Source of the DNA: Thermoclostridium caenicola
GTDB taxonomy: Bacteria > Bacillota > Clostridia > DSM-8532
Length of the DNA: 49,856 bases
Direction of reading: 5' to 3'
Assembly: GCF_900142095.1 (NCBI RefSeq)
Contig: NZ_FQZP01000015.1
Coordinates: 1 to 49,856, forward strand
Shown: positions 15,083 to 25,974 of the stretch, one piece after another
How positions within the stretch are numbered: the stretch's first letter is position 1
Layout: each line of letters opens with the position of its first letter
Translations under genes and position numbers: made by a program
The notes under the pieces: model-generated
What the model saw: only the letters and a program-made list of their open reading frames with translations
Told to the model about the DNA's origin: nothing
Database searches by the model: none

Positions 15083-17044
15083 TCATGCGCCCGCGATCTT
15101 GCCCGTGGAAAGATCGCTCAAGGGGTTGAGGCCCTTGGATTCCGGCATGGAGCATATCACGCCTTCCGCCAGCCAGTCCATCATCAGGATCTGAGGATGT
15201 TCCAGGATCTCGTCTTCTTCCACCACAAGCCTTCCTTCCCTGTCGCGGATCGGGCCTGTGAAGACCTTAAAGCTCCGGGAAATGATGGCGCTCTTGAAAA
15301 GTTCAATGAGTTTCCGGGTCTCAATGGGGATATGGGTTCTCGCATAGAAAAAGTCCAGCAAACCGGAGTCGAGGCCCCACCAGTAGTTGCGCATGGTACC
15401 GGGGGAGGACGGATCATGGCCCAGCCTGGTACCGCCCGCCAATACGCTCCTGATATACTTCTCATAAAAGATTCCCCAGTTCCAGACAGGCACGGCCAGG
15501 TATTTCTCAGGGACATAGTCGCCGTTTTCGTCCCGCTTGATAGTATACACGCCGTACTCCCTTGAGAACTGGCGGTTGACAAGGGTATTGTGGTGGCAGA
15601 TGATATCGGCCCCCTGTTCGGCTATCCTTTTGGTGCATTCGGGCGTTGCGAGGGCAAAGTTCCATGTCTGCATCCATTCCACATAGACCTGCACCTCCGG
15701 CCTGATCATGCGCGCACCCAGCGTAAACGCATTGATACTGCTGATGACGTCATTGACAGGGAAAGGGGCGATATAGCCCAGTTTTCCCGTCCGGGTCATG
15801 GCGCCGGCCACAATGCCGCACAGGAACCTGGGCTCATGGATCCTGCCGAAATAGGTGTTCACATGTTTGAAGGAATGCATAGCCGAACAGTTGAGCAGGT
15901 TTACCCCGGGATTTTCCATGGCCACCTTCAGGGTCGCGTTGATCAGGGACGGGCTGGTGGTGAATATGATCTGGCAGCCCGCATCAATCATTTTCTGGAG
16001 GATGGGCGCAGCCTCAATGCTCTCCGGCAGCCCGGTGACCGTCACGGTCTCCACGTTCTGGGCCAGCACATGTTCCAGGTGCATCCGTCCCAGCTCATGG
16101 GAATAGACCCAGCTTGAAGAAGCGGCGTCATTGACATGGGCAAAGCCTACCTTCAGCTTTTCATTGCGCATTCTGCCGGTCAGCCTGCCGATGAAGCCGG
16201 ATTCCACCTTGAGCTGCGGGCTTTTCTGCACCTCAACGGCCTGCTCACCCTTATGATATTCCATTTCGGCGATAAACCGCTTCATGATGGCCCGAAGTTC
16301 ATCCTCCGGTATGGCGTCTTTGATGCCATGGATCTTGAGATAATCCAGGAAGGCATCGCCCGTCGTGATGGGCAGATTCCCGCCTCCCAGTTCATAGAAT
16401 ATATTTCTGAAAGCGTTGTAAACGGCGCTCAGAAAATACCTGAACCTGTCCTCTTCATTGATCATCCTGCTGGACGGTCGGTAATCCTTGATAAGCTCCC
16501 AGAGTTCCTGGAAGCTGCCTTCCTTTGAGAACCATATCTCATTGATGCCCGTCTTCTTGTTAAAGTCCATGAACTCATAGTACAGGCGGATATCCTTGTT
16601 GTTCTCATCATATTTCGGGATCAGCCGGGTCACATGCCCCTGGTAGGAATAGTTGTCCAGGTATTTGAGGACGCTGACCCGTTTATTTCCCTCCACAACA
16701 TAGAACCAGTTCAGGTACTCGTATACCTTTATCGGATCGGAAAGGCCCTTCTTATTCTGAATGTTGTATACATGCTGCCACTTCATGGCAAACTCAGTGT
16801 CCACATCCATGAGCGGCATGTAATTGCGGGCGAAGGATATGCTCCGAAGATAGGTATAGGTGCCGCGGATCTTTTTCAGGGGTATATCCACAATGCCCAT
16901 ATCCACTTCGGACACGATGTCGATATTCTTCAGGGCACCGTCCAGAAACGGCAGGTAACCGTTCCGGCCCTGGGATATATAATTGGAATATTCTTTAAGC
17001 CCCAGCTTCCGTGCGTTTATGTAGGCCGTCAAGTCCTGACTCAT
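15083..17044 (-). CDS. Cytosolic ParB-like/BMP (PnrA-like) fusion protein
   Basis: 653 residues with no signal peptide or membrane segment. Residues ~50-140 resemble a ParB/Srx-type domain, with GLSDPIKVYEYLNWFY followed by VVEGNKRVSVLKYL (EGNKR at 118-122). A helical linker runs to ~residue 295. The C-terminal half matches the BMP/PnrA/Med family of nucleoside-binding proteins: KVGFAHVNDAASSSW, QIIFTTSPSLINATLK, FCGIVAGAMTRTGKLGYI (read here as FLCGIVAGAMTRTGKLGYI) and QGADIICHHN. BMP proteins are usually exported lipoproteins serving ABC importers. This one must act in the cytosol, perhaps as a nucleoside sensor or as an enzyme using the ParB-like fold (inference). The start overlaps the DUF402 stop by four bases (ATGA), so the two are coupled. 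Confidence 0.8.
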   Translation of the reverse strand: MSQDLTAYINARKLGLKEYSNYISQGRNGYLPFLDGALKNIDIVSEVDMGIVDIPLKKIRGTYTYLRSISFARNYMPLMDVDTEFAMKWQHVYNIQNKKGLSDPIKVYEYLNWFYVVEGNKRVSVLKYLDNYSYQGHVTRLIPKYDENNKDIRLYYEFMDFNKKTGINEIWFSKEGSFQELWELIKDYRPSSRMINEEDRFRYFLSAVYNAFRNIFYELGGGNLPITTGDAFLDYLKIHGIKDAIPEDELRAIMKRFIAEMEYHKGEQAVEVQKSPQLKVESGFIGRLTGRMRNEKLKVGFAHVNDAASSSWVYSHELGRMHLEHVLAQNVETVTVTGLPESIEAAPILQKMIDAGCQIIFTTSPSLINATLKVAMENPGVNLLNCSAMHSFKHVNTYFGRIHEPRFLCGIVAGAMTRTGKLGYIAPFPVNDVISSINAFTLGARMIRPEVQVYVEWMQTWNFALATPECTKRIAEQGADIICHHNTLVNRQFSREYGVYTIKRDENGDYVPEKYLAVPVWNWGIFYEKYIRSVLAGGTRLGHDPSSPGTMRNYWWGLDSGLLDFFYARTHIPIETRKLIELFKSAIISRSFKVFTGPIRDREGRLVVEEDEILEHPQILMMDWLAEGVICSMPESKGLNPLSDLSTGKIAGA

Positions 17045-17532
17045 AGCATGATTCCCCCTTTATGGGTATAGTTTGTTATCATCACAGTTATCCAGGAAGG
17101 AACATCCGTGGTGTAGATCTTCTGAAGTAGCTTATTGCATCGTTTGAGTGCCAGTAACAGCTGTTCTTTTGTGACGAGTCCCTGTTCATAGGCTTCGGCC
17201 AGTTCATCCAGATCCAGGACCTCAAGCCTTGCACCTTTCCTGAGCACCACATCCACAAGCAAATCGTGAAAATACAGGGCATCCTCTTCCGCATCGTAGC
17301 GGACATCGACGATATCGCAGTACCATGTGATATTGCCCTGCGCATCCTTCATGGCATTAATTTTCCATCCCTCGTCAAGAAAAATGCAGGAAATGCCGCT
17401 CTTGATATCGTTCCTCGGATGGATGGGATCCCATGACGTGACAAGATACCGGTGATCCCTGAAAAGAATCCTGTCGGAGGAAAGTTCCACAATCTCATAG
17501 GGCATGTAGCGGACGCGATAGAGCCTGGGCAT
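17041..17532 (-). CDS. DUF402 family protein (possible nucleotide phosphatase)
   Basis: 163 residues, cytosolic. The DUF402 pattern is visible: a beta-rich N-terminus, NITWYCDIVDVRYDAE, then LYFHDLLVDVVL with acidic residues that bind metal, and a helical tail (DLDELAEAYEQGLVTKEQLL). Some DUF402 members hydrolyse nucleoside di- and triphosphates. The overlap with the BMP-domain gene suggests a shared role around nucleosides (inference). A GGAGGG site lies directly before the ATG at 17532. Confidence 0.7.
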   Translation of the reverse strand: MPRLYRVRYMPYEIVELSSDRILFRDHRYLVTSWDPIHPRNDIKSGISCIFLDEGWKINAMKDAQGNITWYCDIVDVRYDAEEDALYFHDLLVDVVLRKGARLEVLDLDELAEAYEQGLVTKEQLLLALKRCNKLLQKIYTTDVPSWITVMITNYTHKGGIML

Positions 17533-17751
17533 GGTCCCTCCTGTCTGCGCCTGCAGCGCGGGTCGGTTGCCTGGAACGCCTTTCTGTCTGACGGATGACG
17601 AGCGGCTTTGGCGTTTTGATGATGCATATGCCGTGCCTAGATCTTGTTGGATAAATTTTATCAGAGCCGCAGGAAAAATAAAAGTCCATCATTTTGCACC
17701 TCCGCAACATCATAATCATATGTGGGTTTTTCCCGGTCCATTCGGGCAATA

Positions 17752-17760
17752 TGCTATAAT
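17752..17760 (+). promoter_or_regulatory. Extended -10 promoter of the Cys-rich gene
   Basis: TGCTATAAT is a TGn extended -10 with a perfect TATAAT. The -35 region is weak. The predicted start near 17767 gives a leader of about 65 bases. The rest of the 299-bp gap 17533-17831 holds no other gene. Confidence 0.5.
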
Positions 17761-17831
17761 CTCTTTGACGAACACCGACGTTTTATGGTTTGACGTTTCC
17801 ACCAGTGTGGTGAAAGGCGGAAAGCGGGCAG

Positions 17832-18203
17832 ATGAGAAAGAAGAAGGATATAAAAAGGAATATACGAACGGAAAACCTGCCTGCCGTCATCCAGCCCAAA
17901 GCGAGAATGTGCATGAACTGTGTCAAAGGGCTGCCTGTAGGGATAAACGGTGACGTTTTATGCCGCGAAAAAGGCATTGTCACCTGGGATTACTGCTGCC
18001 CAAATCACCGTTTCTTCTACATGGAAGATCTTATGAAGATGGAATTCTACAGGTGTTCAAACTGCGAGTTCTTCACATTCCATCCCCATCCCTACATCCC
18101 GTCCTATGGCGTCTGCAGCCTGTTCTCTGTCAGAAAATGCGACGGCAGCGCAAAGAAGGCATGTTCCAAATTTGTGAAGAGAAAGGAAAGGAACGTTTCC
18201 TGA
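17832..18203 (+). CDS. Cysteine-rich small protein, function unknown
   Basis: 123 residues with ten Cys (positions 27, 30, 44, 55, 56, 75, 78, 95, 103, 111), including CMNC and CSNC pairs, a CC pair and several His (HRFF, FHPHPY). The N-terminus is strongly basic (KKKDIKRNIR) and there is no signal peptide or membrane segment. The pairing pattern suggests a zinc-binding or Fe-S protein in the cytosol. The ribosome site at the first ATG is weak; ATGs at codons 26 and 28 are alternatives. It is monocistronic, with an extended -10 promoter upstream and a shared terminator downstream. Not recognised as a named family. Confidence 0.6.
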   Translation: MRKKKDIKRNIRTENLPAVIQPKARMCMNCVKGLPVGINGDVLCREKGIVTWDYCCPNHRFFYMEDLMKMEFYRCSNCEFFTFHPHPYIPSYGVCSLFSVRKCDGSAKKACSKFVKRKERNVS

Positions 18204-18214
18204 CAGATAACACC

Positions 18215-18247
18215 AAAAAAGGGTATCCCGCGTTTTGCAGGATACCC
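18215..18247 (-). terminator. Terminator after rpoC
   Basis: GGGTATCC pairs with GGATACCC (18221-18228 and 18240-18247) across an 11-base loop, followed on the minus strand by six T. It may also slow transcripts of the convergent Cys-rich gene. Confidence 0.85.
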
Positions 18248-18272
18248 ATCTTGTTTATGGTCATGGATTCTC

Positions 18273-21200
18273 TCAGACAGCCTCTTCCGGATCGTTGATA
18301 TCCAGTTCGATATCCCGGTATCTTGACATACCGGTTCCGGCCGGAATGAGCTTTCCGATGATGATGTTCTCCTTCAGACCGATCAGCGGATCGACCTTGC
18401 CCTTGATGGCCGCCTCGGTGAGTACGCGGGTGGTTTCCTGGAAGGAAGCAGCCGAGAGGAAGGACTCGGTGGCCAGGGACGCCTTGGTGATACCCAGCAG
18501 CGCCCGCTTGCCGGTGGCCGGTCTCAGGCCCTTTTCCTCAGCTTCCTGGTTCTTCCGCTCAAATTCAAACATATCCACCAGGCTGCCGGGGAGCATATCG
18601 GTATCGCCAGCTTCATCAATCTTGACTTTCCTGAGCATCTGCCTGACGATGACCTCGATATGCTTGTCGTTGATATCCACGCCCTGCAGGCGATAAACCT
18701 TCTGGACTTCCTGGAGCAGATAGGACTGCACCGCCTGCACGCCTTTGATCTTGAGGATGTCATGCGGGTTGACTGAACCTTCCGTCAGCTCGTCGCCCGC
18801 TTCAACGTAATCGCCGTCCATCACCTTGATGGTGGAACCGTAAGGAATGAGATAGGTCTTGATCTCGCCGGTCTCGTTGTTAACAACCTCGATCTCGCGC
18901 TTCTTCTTGGTGTCCTTGATCCTGACAACACCGGCAATCTCGGAGACGATGGCAAGTCCCTTGGGTTTGCGCGCTTCAAAGAGCTCTTCAACACGCGGCA
19001 GACCCTGGGTAATATCTTCTCCTGCGACACCACCCGTATGGAACGTACGCATGGTGAGCTGGGTACCCGGTTCACCGATGGACTGGGCGGCGATGAAGCC
19101 GACGGCTTCGCCCACGTTGCTTTCTTCACCCACTGCCAGGTTGATACCATAACAATGGGCACATACGCCGATCCTGGAGCGGCAGGTGAGCACGGAGCGG
19201 ATCTTGGCCTTCTTGATGCCCAGGCGCTCTATCTTCTCGGCCATATCCTCGGTGATCAGTTCATTGGTTCTGACCAGCACCTCGCCGGTAGCGGGATCAA
19301 CGATATCGGCCGCCGCATACCGACCGGACAGGCGCTCGGCCAGGGATTCGATGGGCTTGCCGCTGGCAACGATCTCCTGGACCTCGATGCCGTCGGTGGT
19401 GCCGCAGTCCTCTTCGCGGATGATCACATCCTGGGCAACGTCCACAAGGCGGCGGGTCAGGTAACCGGAGTCCGCCGTTCTCAGGGCGGTGTCAGCCAGA
19501 CCCTTTCTTGCACCGTGGGTGGAGATGAAGTATTCCAGAACGTTCAGACCTTCACGGAAGTTGGACCGGATCGGGATTTCGATGGTTTCACCCGATGTAT
19601 CGGCCATCAGACCGCGCATACCGGCCAGCTGGCGGATCTGGTTGATGTTACCGCGCGCACCGGACTGGGACATCATGTATACGGGGTTGAAGCGATCCAG
19701 TGTGTTGACCAGGGCATTCTTGATATCCTCGGTGGTCTTGCTCCAGGCCGTGATGATGGCACGCTTTCTCTCTTCCTTGTTGAGAAGACCGTTCCTGTAG
19801 TGTCTTTCGATCTCCTCGATCTTCCTGTCGGTCTCTTCGAGGTAACGCCGCTTGACTTCAGGAATAACCATATCGGTAATACCGATAGTGATGGCGCCCC
19901 TTGTGGAGTACTTGAAGCCCAATGCCTTGATATCATCGAGCACAAGGGCCGTTTTATGGGCTCCGTTGATCTTGATGCAGCGATCGATGATCTTGCCCAG
20001 TTCCTTCTTGCCTGTCACAAAATCGACTTCGTAGTCGAACATGGTTTCAGGATTGGTCCTGTCCACAAATCCAAGGTTCTGCGGGATAGCACTGTTGAAG
20101 ATGATCTTGCCCACAGTGGTATTGATGACCTTGGACTTTTTGACACCATCTATTTCAAGGGTTCTCTTCACCTTGATCCTGGCATGGAGGCTGACATAGC
20201 CATTCTGATAGGCCATCAGCGCCTCCTCGGGAGACGAGAAGACCTTGCCCTCTCCGACAACACCGTTGATCACATTGCCGTTCTCATCCTTCACGGCTTC
20301 CTTCTCCATGGTCAGGTAGTAGCTGCCCAGAACCATGTCCTGGGTGGGAACGACAACCGGCTTACCGTCCTGAGGCTTCAAGAGGTTGTTGGCGGACAGC
20401 ATCAGGAAGCGGGCTTCCGCCTGTGCCTCGGCCGACAGCGGAACGTGTACGGCCATCTGGTCGCCGTCGAAGTCCGCGTTGTATGCGGTACAAACCAGCG
20501 GATGGAGCTTGATGGCGCGACCTTCAACCAGCACCGGCTCGAAGGCCTGGATACCCAGCCTGTGGAGCGTAGGCGCACGGTTCAGGAGCACGGGATGCTC
20601 CTTGATCACTTCTTCAAGGACGTCCCAGACCTCGGTCTTCACGCGCTCAACCATTCTCTTGGCGCTCTTGATGTTGTGGGCAAGCCCCTTTTCAACCAGC
20701 TTCTTCATGACAAAGGGCTTGAACAGCTCCAGCGCCATTTCCTTGGGAAGACCGCACTGGTAAATCTTCAGTTCGGGACCTACCACGATAACCGAACGTC
20801 CGGAGTAGTCCACGCGCTTACCCAGGAGGTTCTGGCGGAAGCGGCCCTGCTTACCCTTGAGCATGTCGGAAAGGGATTTCAGCGGCCTGTTGCCGGGGCC
20901 GGTGACGGGACGTCCGCGGCGGCCGTTGTCAATCAGGGCGTCAACGGCTTCCTGGAGCATTCTCTTCTCGTTTCTTACGATGATCTCCGGAGCGCCCAGG
21001 TCCAGAAGCCTCTTCAGGCGGTTGTTACGGTTGATGACGCGGCGGTAGAGATCGTTCAGGTCGGATGTGGCAAAGCGTCCGCCGTCCAGCTGCACCATGG
21101 GGCGAAGTTCCGGGGGAATGACCGGAATGACGTCGAGGATCATCCATTCGGGCTTATTCCCTGAAGCACGGAAGGCTTCCACCACCTCAAGGCGCTTGAT

Positions 21201-21818
21201 GGCGCGCACCTTCTTCTGGCCGTTGGAGGTTTCAACCTCCTCGCGGAGTTCCTTGGACATCTTATCCAGGTCCAGGTTTTGCAGAAGTTCCTTAATGGCT
21301 TCGGCGCCCATGCCGGCGCGGAAATTGCTGCCGAACTTCTCAAGGCTTTCCCGGTATTCCTTCTCGTTCAATACCTGCTTGTAGGCAAGCGGTGTGGTAC
21401 CGGGATCAATGACCACATAGGCCGCGAAATACAGCACCTTTTCAAGGGCTCTCGGGGACATGTCCAGAAGCAGGCCCATGCGGCTCGGGATGCCTTTGAA
21501 ATACCAGATATGGGATACGGGAGCGGCCAGTTCAATATGGCCCATCCTTTCGCGCCTTACCTTGGAACGGGTGACTTCAACGCCGCAACGGTCACAGATG
21601 ATCCCCTTGTAGCGGACCCTCTTGTACTTGCCGCAATGGCATTCCCAGTCCCTGGTGGGACCGAAGATCCTTTCACAGAACAGGCCGTCCCTCTCGGGCT
21701 TCAGCGTTCTGTAGTTGATGGTTTCCGGTTTTTTGACCTCTCCCCGGGACCATTCCCTGATTTTCTCCGGGGAAGCCAGGCCAATCTGTATGGCATCGAA
21801 ATTGTTCAGTTCAAACAT
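18273..21818 (-). CDS. rpoC: RNA polymerase beta' subunit
   Basis: 1181 residues, the usual length for Gram-positive bacteria. It forms the catalytic cleft of RNA polymerase with beta. The N-terminal zinc site (CHCGKY...CDRCGVEV), the clamp and rudder region ([20 protein letters not shown]), the catalytic [15 protein letters not shown] with three Asp that hold magnesium, the trigger-loop region ([22 protein letters not shown]) and the second zinc site (CGTTDG, then C-x6-C-x2-C ending in CAHCYG) are all present. It lies 14 bases after rpoB in one operon and ends at a strong terminator. No rpsL/rpsG/fusA genes follow, unlike in many Bacillota. Confidence 0.98.
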   Translation of the reverse strand: MFELNNFDAIQIGLASPEKIREWSRGEVKKPETINYRTLKPERDGLFCERIFGPTRDWECHCGKYKRVRYKGIICDRCGVEVTRSKVRRERMGHIELAAPVSHIWYFKGIPSRMGLLLDMSPRALEKVLYFAAYVVIDPGTTPLAYKQVLNEKEYRESLEKFGSNFRAGMGAEAIKELLQNLDLDKMSKELREEVETSNGQKKVRAIKRLEVVEAFRASGNKPEWMILDVIPVIPPELRPMVQLDGGRFATSDLNDLYRRVINRNNRLKRLLDLGAPEIIVRNEKRMLQEAVDALIDNGRRGRPVTGPGNRPLKSLSDMLKGKQGRFRQNLLGKRVDYSGRSVIVVGPELKIYQCGLPKEMALELFKPFVMKKLVEKGLAHNIKSAKRMVERVKTEVWDVLEEVIKEHPVLLNRAPTLHRLGIQAFEPVLVEGRAIKLHPLVCTAYNADFDGDQMAVHVPLSAEAQAEARFLMLSANNLLKPQDGKPVVVPTQDMVLGSYYLTMEKEAVKDENGNVINGVVGEGKVFSSPEEALMAYQNGYVSLHARIKVKRTLEIDGVKKSKVINTTVGKIIFNSAIPQNLGFVDRTNPETMFDYEVDFVTGKKELGKIIDRCIKINGAHKTALVLDDIKALGFKYSTRGAITIGITDMVIPEVKRRYLEETDRKIEEIERHYRNGLLNKEERKRAIITAWSKTTEDIKNALVNTLDRFNPVYMMSQSGARGNINQIRQLAGMRGLMADTSGETIEIPIRSNFREGLNVLEYFISTHGARKGLADTALRTADSGYLTRRLVDVAQDVIIREEDCGTTDGIEVQEIVASGKPIESLAERLSGRYAAADIVDPATGEVLVRTNELITEDMAEKIERLGIKKAKIRSVLTCRSRIGVCAHCYGINLAVGEESNVGEAVGFIAAQSIGEPGTQLTMRTFHTGGVAGEDITQGLPRVEELFEARKPKGLAIVSEIAGVVRIKDTKKKREIEVVNNETGEIKTYLIPYGSTIKVMDGDYVEAGDELTEGSVNPHDILKIKGVQAVQSYLLQEVQKVYRLQGVDINDKHIEVIVRQMLRKVKIDEAGDTDMLPGSLVDMFEFERKNQEAEEKGLRPATGKRALLGITKASLATESFLSAASFQETTRVLTEAAIKGKVDPLIGLKENIIIGKLIPAGTGMSRYRDIELDINDPEEAV

Positions 21819-21832
21819 CGCCCGTCACCCTC

Positions 21833-24800
21833 CTATATCTCATCGTCATCGTCTGAGATCAGATCGCCCCCGCCAAGCAGGTCGGTGACCAGATCCTCGT
21901 TCAGCTCATCGGCCGCGTTGAACTCGGCCTCGCTGATGGTGTCAATCTCAAACTCGTCATCTATCACATCTTTGCTTTCCTCATCCTCAAAGTCCAGATA
22001 GGATGCGGTCTCATCCTCACGGCCCTCGATGTTGACATCCAGCTCCTCCAGGTCATCGAAGACCGATTCCTTGATCTCGATCTCTTCGTTCTGGTCGCTG
22101 AATACCTTTACATCCAGGCACAGGCTCTGCAGTTCCTTCATCAGGACCTTGAAGGATTCAGGAATGCCGGGTTCAGGCACATTTTCGCCCTTGACGATGG
22201 CTTCGTAGGTCTTCACACGGCCAACCACGTCGTCGGATTTGACCGTGAGGACTTCCTGGAGCGAGTAGGCAGCACCATAAGCGGCGAGGGCCCACACTTC
22301 CATTTCACCGAAGCGCTGACCGCCGAACTGGGCCTTACCGCCCAGGGGCTGCTGGGTAACCAGGGAGTAGGGACCGGTTGAACGGGCATGGATCTTGTCG
22401 TCAACCAGGTGGGCCAGTTTCAGGAAGTACATGTATCCAACGGTGACGCGGTTGTCGAAGGGTTCACCGGTCCGGCCGTCATAGAGCACGGTCTTGCCGT
22501 CCTCGGGGAGCCCGGCCAGTTTCAGCGTCTCAAAGATGTCCTGCTCATTGGCGCCGTCGAATACAGGGGTGGCCACCTTCCAGCCCAGCGCCTTGGCCGC
22601 ATAACCCAGATGTGTCTCCAGTACCTGACCGATATTCATACGGGACGGAACGCCCAGCGGATTCAGCACGATCTGCAGCGGTGTGCCGTCCGGCAGGAAG
22701 GGCATATCCTCAACAGGCAGGATCCTGGAAATAACGCCCTTGTTACCATGGCGTCCGGCCATCTTGTCGCCTACCGATATCTTTCTCTTCTGCGCGATGT
22801 AGACGCGCACCAGCTGGTTCACTCCAGGCGGCAGCTCATCGCCGTTCTCGCGGGTGAACACCTTCACATCCACAACAATACCCGACTCGCCGTGGGGCAC
22901 TCTCAGCGAGGTGTCGCGGACTTCCCTGGCCTTTTCACCAAAGATAGCCCTGAGCAGGCGCTCTTCGGCTGTCAGCTCGGTCTCACCCTTCGGGGTGACC
23001 TTGCCCACCAGGATATCGCCTGAACGCACCTCGGCACCGATGCGGATAATACCCCTCTCATCCAGATCCTTGAGGGAATCCTCACCCACATTGGGAATAT
23101 CGCGGGTGATCTCTTCGGGACCCAGCTTGGTATCGCGGGATTCAGCTTCATATTCCTCGATGTGTATGGATGTATAGACATCATCCCGTACCAGCTCTTC
23201 GCTGATGAGGATGGCGTCCTCGTAGTTATAGCCTTCCCAGGTCATGAACCCGATCAGGACGTTCTTGCCAAGCGCGATCTCGCCGTTTTCAGTGGACGGA
23301 CCGTCGGCAATGACATCGCCCTCTTCAACCACATCGCCCTTCCTGACAATGGGGCGCTGGTTGATGCAGGTGCCCTGGTTGGAGCGCTGATATTTCAGGA
23401 GCTTGTAGTAGTCCTTGGTACCGGAATTGGTCCGGATGACGATTTCGTTGGCGGTAACCTTCTCCACCACACCCGAATTCCTGGCGATGATGCAGACACC
23501 GGAATCCCTTGCGGCCCGGTACTCAATACCGGTGGCAATGATGGGCGCTTCGGGCTTGATCAGCGGCACAGCCTGGCGCTGCATGTTGGAGCCCATGAGG
23601 GCGCGGTTCGCGTCGTCGTTTTCCAGAAACGGGATCATAGCCGTTGCCACGGAAACCAGCTGTTTCGGGGAAACGTCCATGTACTCGACCTTATCCCGAT
23701 CCACTTCGATGATCTGATCCTGGAAGCGGCAGCCGACGCGCTTGTTGACGAAATACCCGTTCTTATCAAGCGGCTCGTTGGCTTCCGCGATGATGTAGGG
23801 ATCCTCCTCGTCGGCTGTCATGTATTCGGTTTCGCCGGTAACCTGGCCGTTTACCACCTTCCGGTAGGGTGTTTCGATGAACCCGTACTCATTGACGCGG
23901 GCATAAGTACTCAAGGAACCAATGAGACCGATGTTGGGACCTTCCGGGGTCTCAATGGGGCACATGCGTCCATAGTGGGAGTGGTGAACGTCACGCACTT
24001 CGAAGCTTGCCCGGTCACGGGACAGACCGCCGGGACCCAGGGCGCTCAGACGGCGCTTGTGGGTCAGCTCTGCCAGCGGGTTGGTCTGATCCATGAACTG
24101 GGACAGCTGGCTGGAACCGAAGAATTCCTTGATGGCTGCAGCAACCGGACGGATGTTGATGAGCGCCTGGGGGGTTGCCGCATCGATATCCTGGATGGTC
24201 ATCCTTTCGCGGACCACTCTCTCCATACGGGCAAGCCCGATGCGGAACTGGTTCTGCAGGAGCTCTCCCACTGAGCGGAGACGCCTGTTCCCCAGGTGAT
24301 CGATATCGTCAACATGGCCAATGCCATGATCCAGGTTAAAGAGATAGTTGACGGTGGCAATAATATCTTCCCTGGTGATGTGCCTGGGCATCAGGCGGTC
24401 CCTGTTTTCCCTGAGCACGGCGATAAGCTCTTCTTCCTTGGCCTTTTTGTACTCGCTCAGGATCTCCATGAGGACATCGTAGCGGACCTTTTCGGAAATA
24501 CCGGCCCTGGCAGGATCGAAGCCCACATAGCCGGACATATCCACGGTCAGGTTACCGATAACCTTAACCGGCTTGCCCTCCACATCCACATGAACCACAT
24601 TGGTTCCTGAATTCTGGATCTTCCATGCCTTTTCCTCGGTGATTTCTTCTCCGGCCTTGACAATGACTTTTCCTGTATTATTATCTTTAATATCCTCAGC
24701 CGCTATCTGGCTCCTGATCCGGTTGGCAAGAGAAAGCTTCTTGTTGAACTTGTAGCGGCCAACATTGGACAGATCATAGCGCTTGGGATCAAAGAAAAGA

Positions 24801-25570
24801 TTGTTGATAAGCGTGCTGGCGCTCTCCTCGGTGGGCGGTTCACCCGGACGGAGGCGCTTGTACACTTCAAAGAGTCCTTCTTCCCTGTTCTTGGTACCAT
24901 CCTTGGCAATGGTGGCCAGAAGCTTGGGCTCCTCACCGAAAAGATCAAGGATCTCCGCGTCGGTACCGTAGCCCAAAGCGCGCAGGAACTGGGTGATAGG
25001 CAGCTTTCTGGTCCTGTCTATGCGCACATAGACGACCTCGGCAGAATCGGTTTCATATTCGAGCCAGGCGCCGCGATAGGGAATAACCGTATTGGAAAAG
25101 AGGTTATTGCCGGACCTGTCCTTCTCCCTGGCATAATAAACGCCCGGGGAGCGGACCAGCTGGCTGACGATAACACGCTCGGCGCCATTGATGACGAAGG
25201 TTCCGGTTTCGGTCATAAGCGGGAAATCACCCATAAAGATTTCCTGTTCCTTGACCTCGCCCGTCTCCTTGTTGATCAGGCGGACCTTCACCTTAAGGGG
25301 CGCGCAGTAGGTGGCGTCCCTCTCCTTACACTCCTCGACCGTGTACTTGATGTTGTCGGTTTCGAGGGTGTAGTCGATGAATTCCATGATTAAATTTCCG
25401 GTATAATCAGTTATGGGAGAAACATCCCTTAAAACTTCCCTGAGACCTTCTTCGAGAAAATGCTTGTATGAGTTTTTCTGGACTTCAATCAGATTGGGCA
25501 TTTCAAGGACTTCTTCGATTCTGGCATAACTCATGCGCGTCGTCCTGCCAAATTTGACCGGATGAACCAT
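21833..25570 (-). CDS. rpoB: RNA polymerase beta subunit
   Basis: 1245 residues. All usual landmarks are present: the rifampicin pocket ([21 protein letters not shown], key part [20 protein letters not shown]), [45 protein letters not shown] and the C-terminal [20 protein letters not shown]. The last 87 residues form an unusually acidic tail with 38 Asp/Glu and 3 Lys/Arg, ending SDDDDEI. The ATG has a modest GAGGTG site and is preceded by a 400-bp AT-rich gap. The usual upstream rplJ and rplL genes are missing. Confidence 0.98.
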   Translation of the reverse strand: MVHPVKFGRTTRMSYARIEEVLEMPNLIEVQKNSYKHFLEEGLREVLRDVSPITDYTGNLIMEFIDYTLETDNIKYTVEECKERDATYCAPLKVKVRLINKETGEVKEQEIFMGDFPLMTETGTFVINGAERVIVSQLVRSPGVYYAREKDRSGNNLFSNTVIPYRGAWLEYETDSAEVVYVRIDRTRKLPITQFLRALGYGTDAEILDLFGEEPKLLATIAKDGTKNREEGLFEVYKRLRPGEPPTEESASTLINNLFFDPKRYDLSNVGRYKFNKKLSLANRIRSQIAAEDIKDNNTGKVIVKAGEEITEEKAWKIQNSGTNVVHVDVEGKPVKVIGNLTVDMSGYVGFDPARAGISEKVRYDVLMEILSEYKKAKEEELIAVLRENRDRLMPRHITREDIIATVNYLFNLDHGIGHVDDIDHLGNRRLRSVGELLQNQFRIGLARMERVVRERMTIQDIDAATPQALINIRPVAAAIKEFFGSSQLSQFMDQTNPLAELTHKRRLSALGPGGLSRDRASFEVRDVHHSHYGRMCPIETPEGPNIGLIGSLSTYARVNEYGFIETPYRKVVNGQVTGETEYMTADEEDPYIIAEANEPLDKNGYFVNKRVGCRFQDQIIEVDRDKVEYMDVSPKQLVSVATAMIPFLENDDANRALMGSNMQRQAVPLIKPEAPIIATGIEYRAARDSGVCIIARNSGVVEKVTANEIVIRTNSGTKDYYKLLKYQRSNQGTCINQRPIVRKGDVVEEGDVIADGPSTENGEIALGKNVLIGFMTWEGYNYEDAILISEELVRDDVYTSIHIEEYEAESRDTKLGPEEITRDIPNVGEDSLKDLDERGIIRIGAEVRSGDILVGKVTPKGETELTAEERLLRAIFGEKAREVRDTSLRVPHGESGIVVDVKVFTRENGDELPPGVNQLVRVYIAQKRKISVGDKMAGRHGNKGVISRILPVEDMPFLPDGTPLQIVLNPLGVPSRMNIGQVLETHLGYAAKALGWKVATPVFDGANEQDIFETLKLAGLPEDGKTVLYDGRTGEPFDNRVTVGYMYFLKLAHLVDDKIHARSTGPYSLVTQQPLGGKAQFGGQRFGEMEVWALAAYGAAYSLQEVLTVKSDDVVGRVKTYEAIVKGENVPEPGIPESFKVLMKELQSLCLDVKVFSDQNEEIEIKESVFDDLEELDVNIEGREDETASYLDFEDEESKDVIDDEFEIDTISEAEFNAADELNEDLVTDLLGGGDLISDDDDEI

Positions 25571-25758
25571 TCATATCACCTCGTCGGACTCATTAATTAG
25601 GCAAAAAAACATAAAAATATAGAAGGGGGAAAGATCAATCTGTTCCGGCGGCTATGCTTGATTTTCCGCAAGTAATTGGCCGGTTGGATTATGCATGCAA
25701 ACAATACACTCCAAAGTATCATTCTCCCGCTCTATATTTTTAAGTTCCCAAAAGATTA

Positions 25759-25786
25759 TTGACATGTATTGTACTGTTCATACAAT
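25759..25786 (+). promoter_or_regulatory. Plus-strand promoter with internal dyad
   Basis: TTGACA (25759-25764) and TACAAT (25781-25786) are separated by 16 bases. A second overlapping pair, TTGTAC (25769) and TATACT (25792), has 17-base spacing. The region includes the inverted repeat ATTGTA ctgttca TACAAT, a possible operator. No protein gene lies downstream on this strand. Confidence 0.5.
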
Positions 25787-25792
25787 TGTGCT

Positions 25793-25926
25793 ATACTAGG
25801 GATGAATAAACTACGGTGAATATGCACAAATCAAAAGCCAAATACAACACGTCATTTACAATAATGCAGTTAATAATTCTAACACAGTGAAAAATCAATG
25901 TCAATAGAAGGCGTTGATTTTTTTAT
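25793..25926 (+). ncRNA. Candidate small RNA between rpoB and the 86-residue gene
   Basis: The predicted transcript runs from the plus-strand promoter to the stem AAAAATCAA/TTGATTTTT (25890-25898 and 25914-25922), followed by further T. The stem is AT-rich and weak. The stretch has no convincing reading frame. Both ends are predictions and no known RNA family was recognised. Confidence 0.25.
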
Positions 25927-25974
25927 TGGGCAAAAAACTGCCGATCAGCGCCTGTATCAAACACCACCTCAACG

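Larger units (their letters stand above)
25571..25974. other. Intergenic region before rpoB
   Basis: 404 bases, strongly AT-rich, between the 86-residue gene and rpoB. No open frame looks coding. On the plus strand it holds a good promoter (25759-25786) and a downstream hairpin with a T-run (25890-25925). On the minus strand only weak promoter candidates for rpoB were seen by eye, for example TTGTAT and CATATT separated by 17 bases. The rpoBC promoter is expected here but could not be fixed. Confidence 0.6.

Noticed and set aside
19038-21164. A 708-codon open frame on the plus strand opposite rpoC
   Set aside because: It mirrors the rpoC codons, has no recognised motif or ribosome site, and rpoC is fully conserved on the other strand; it is a composition artefact.
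25575-25605. A stretch resembling a hammerhead ribozyme core (ATGAGTCCGACGA) just before rpoB
   Set aside because: The required CTGATGA and GAAA cores and the three stems are not present; it overlaps the rpoB ribosome site and is chance similarity.
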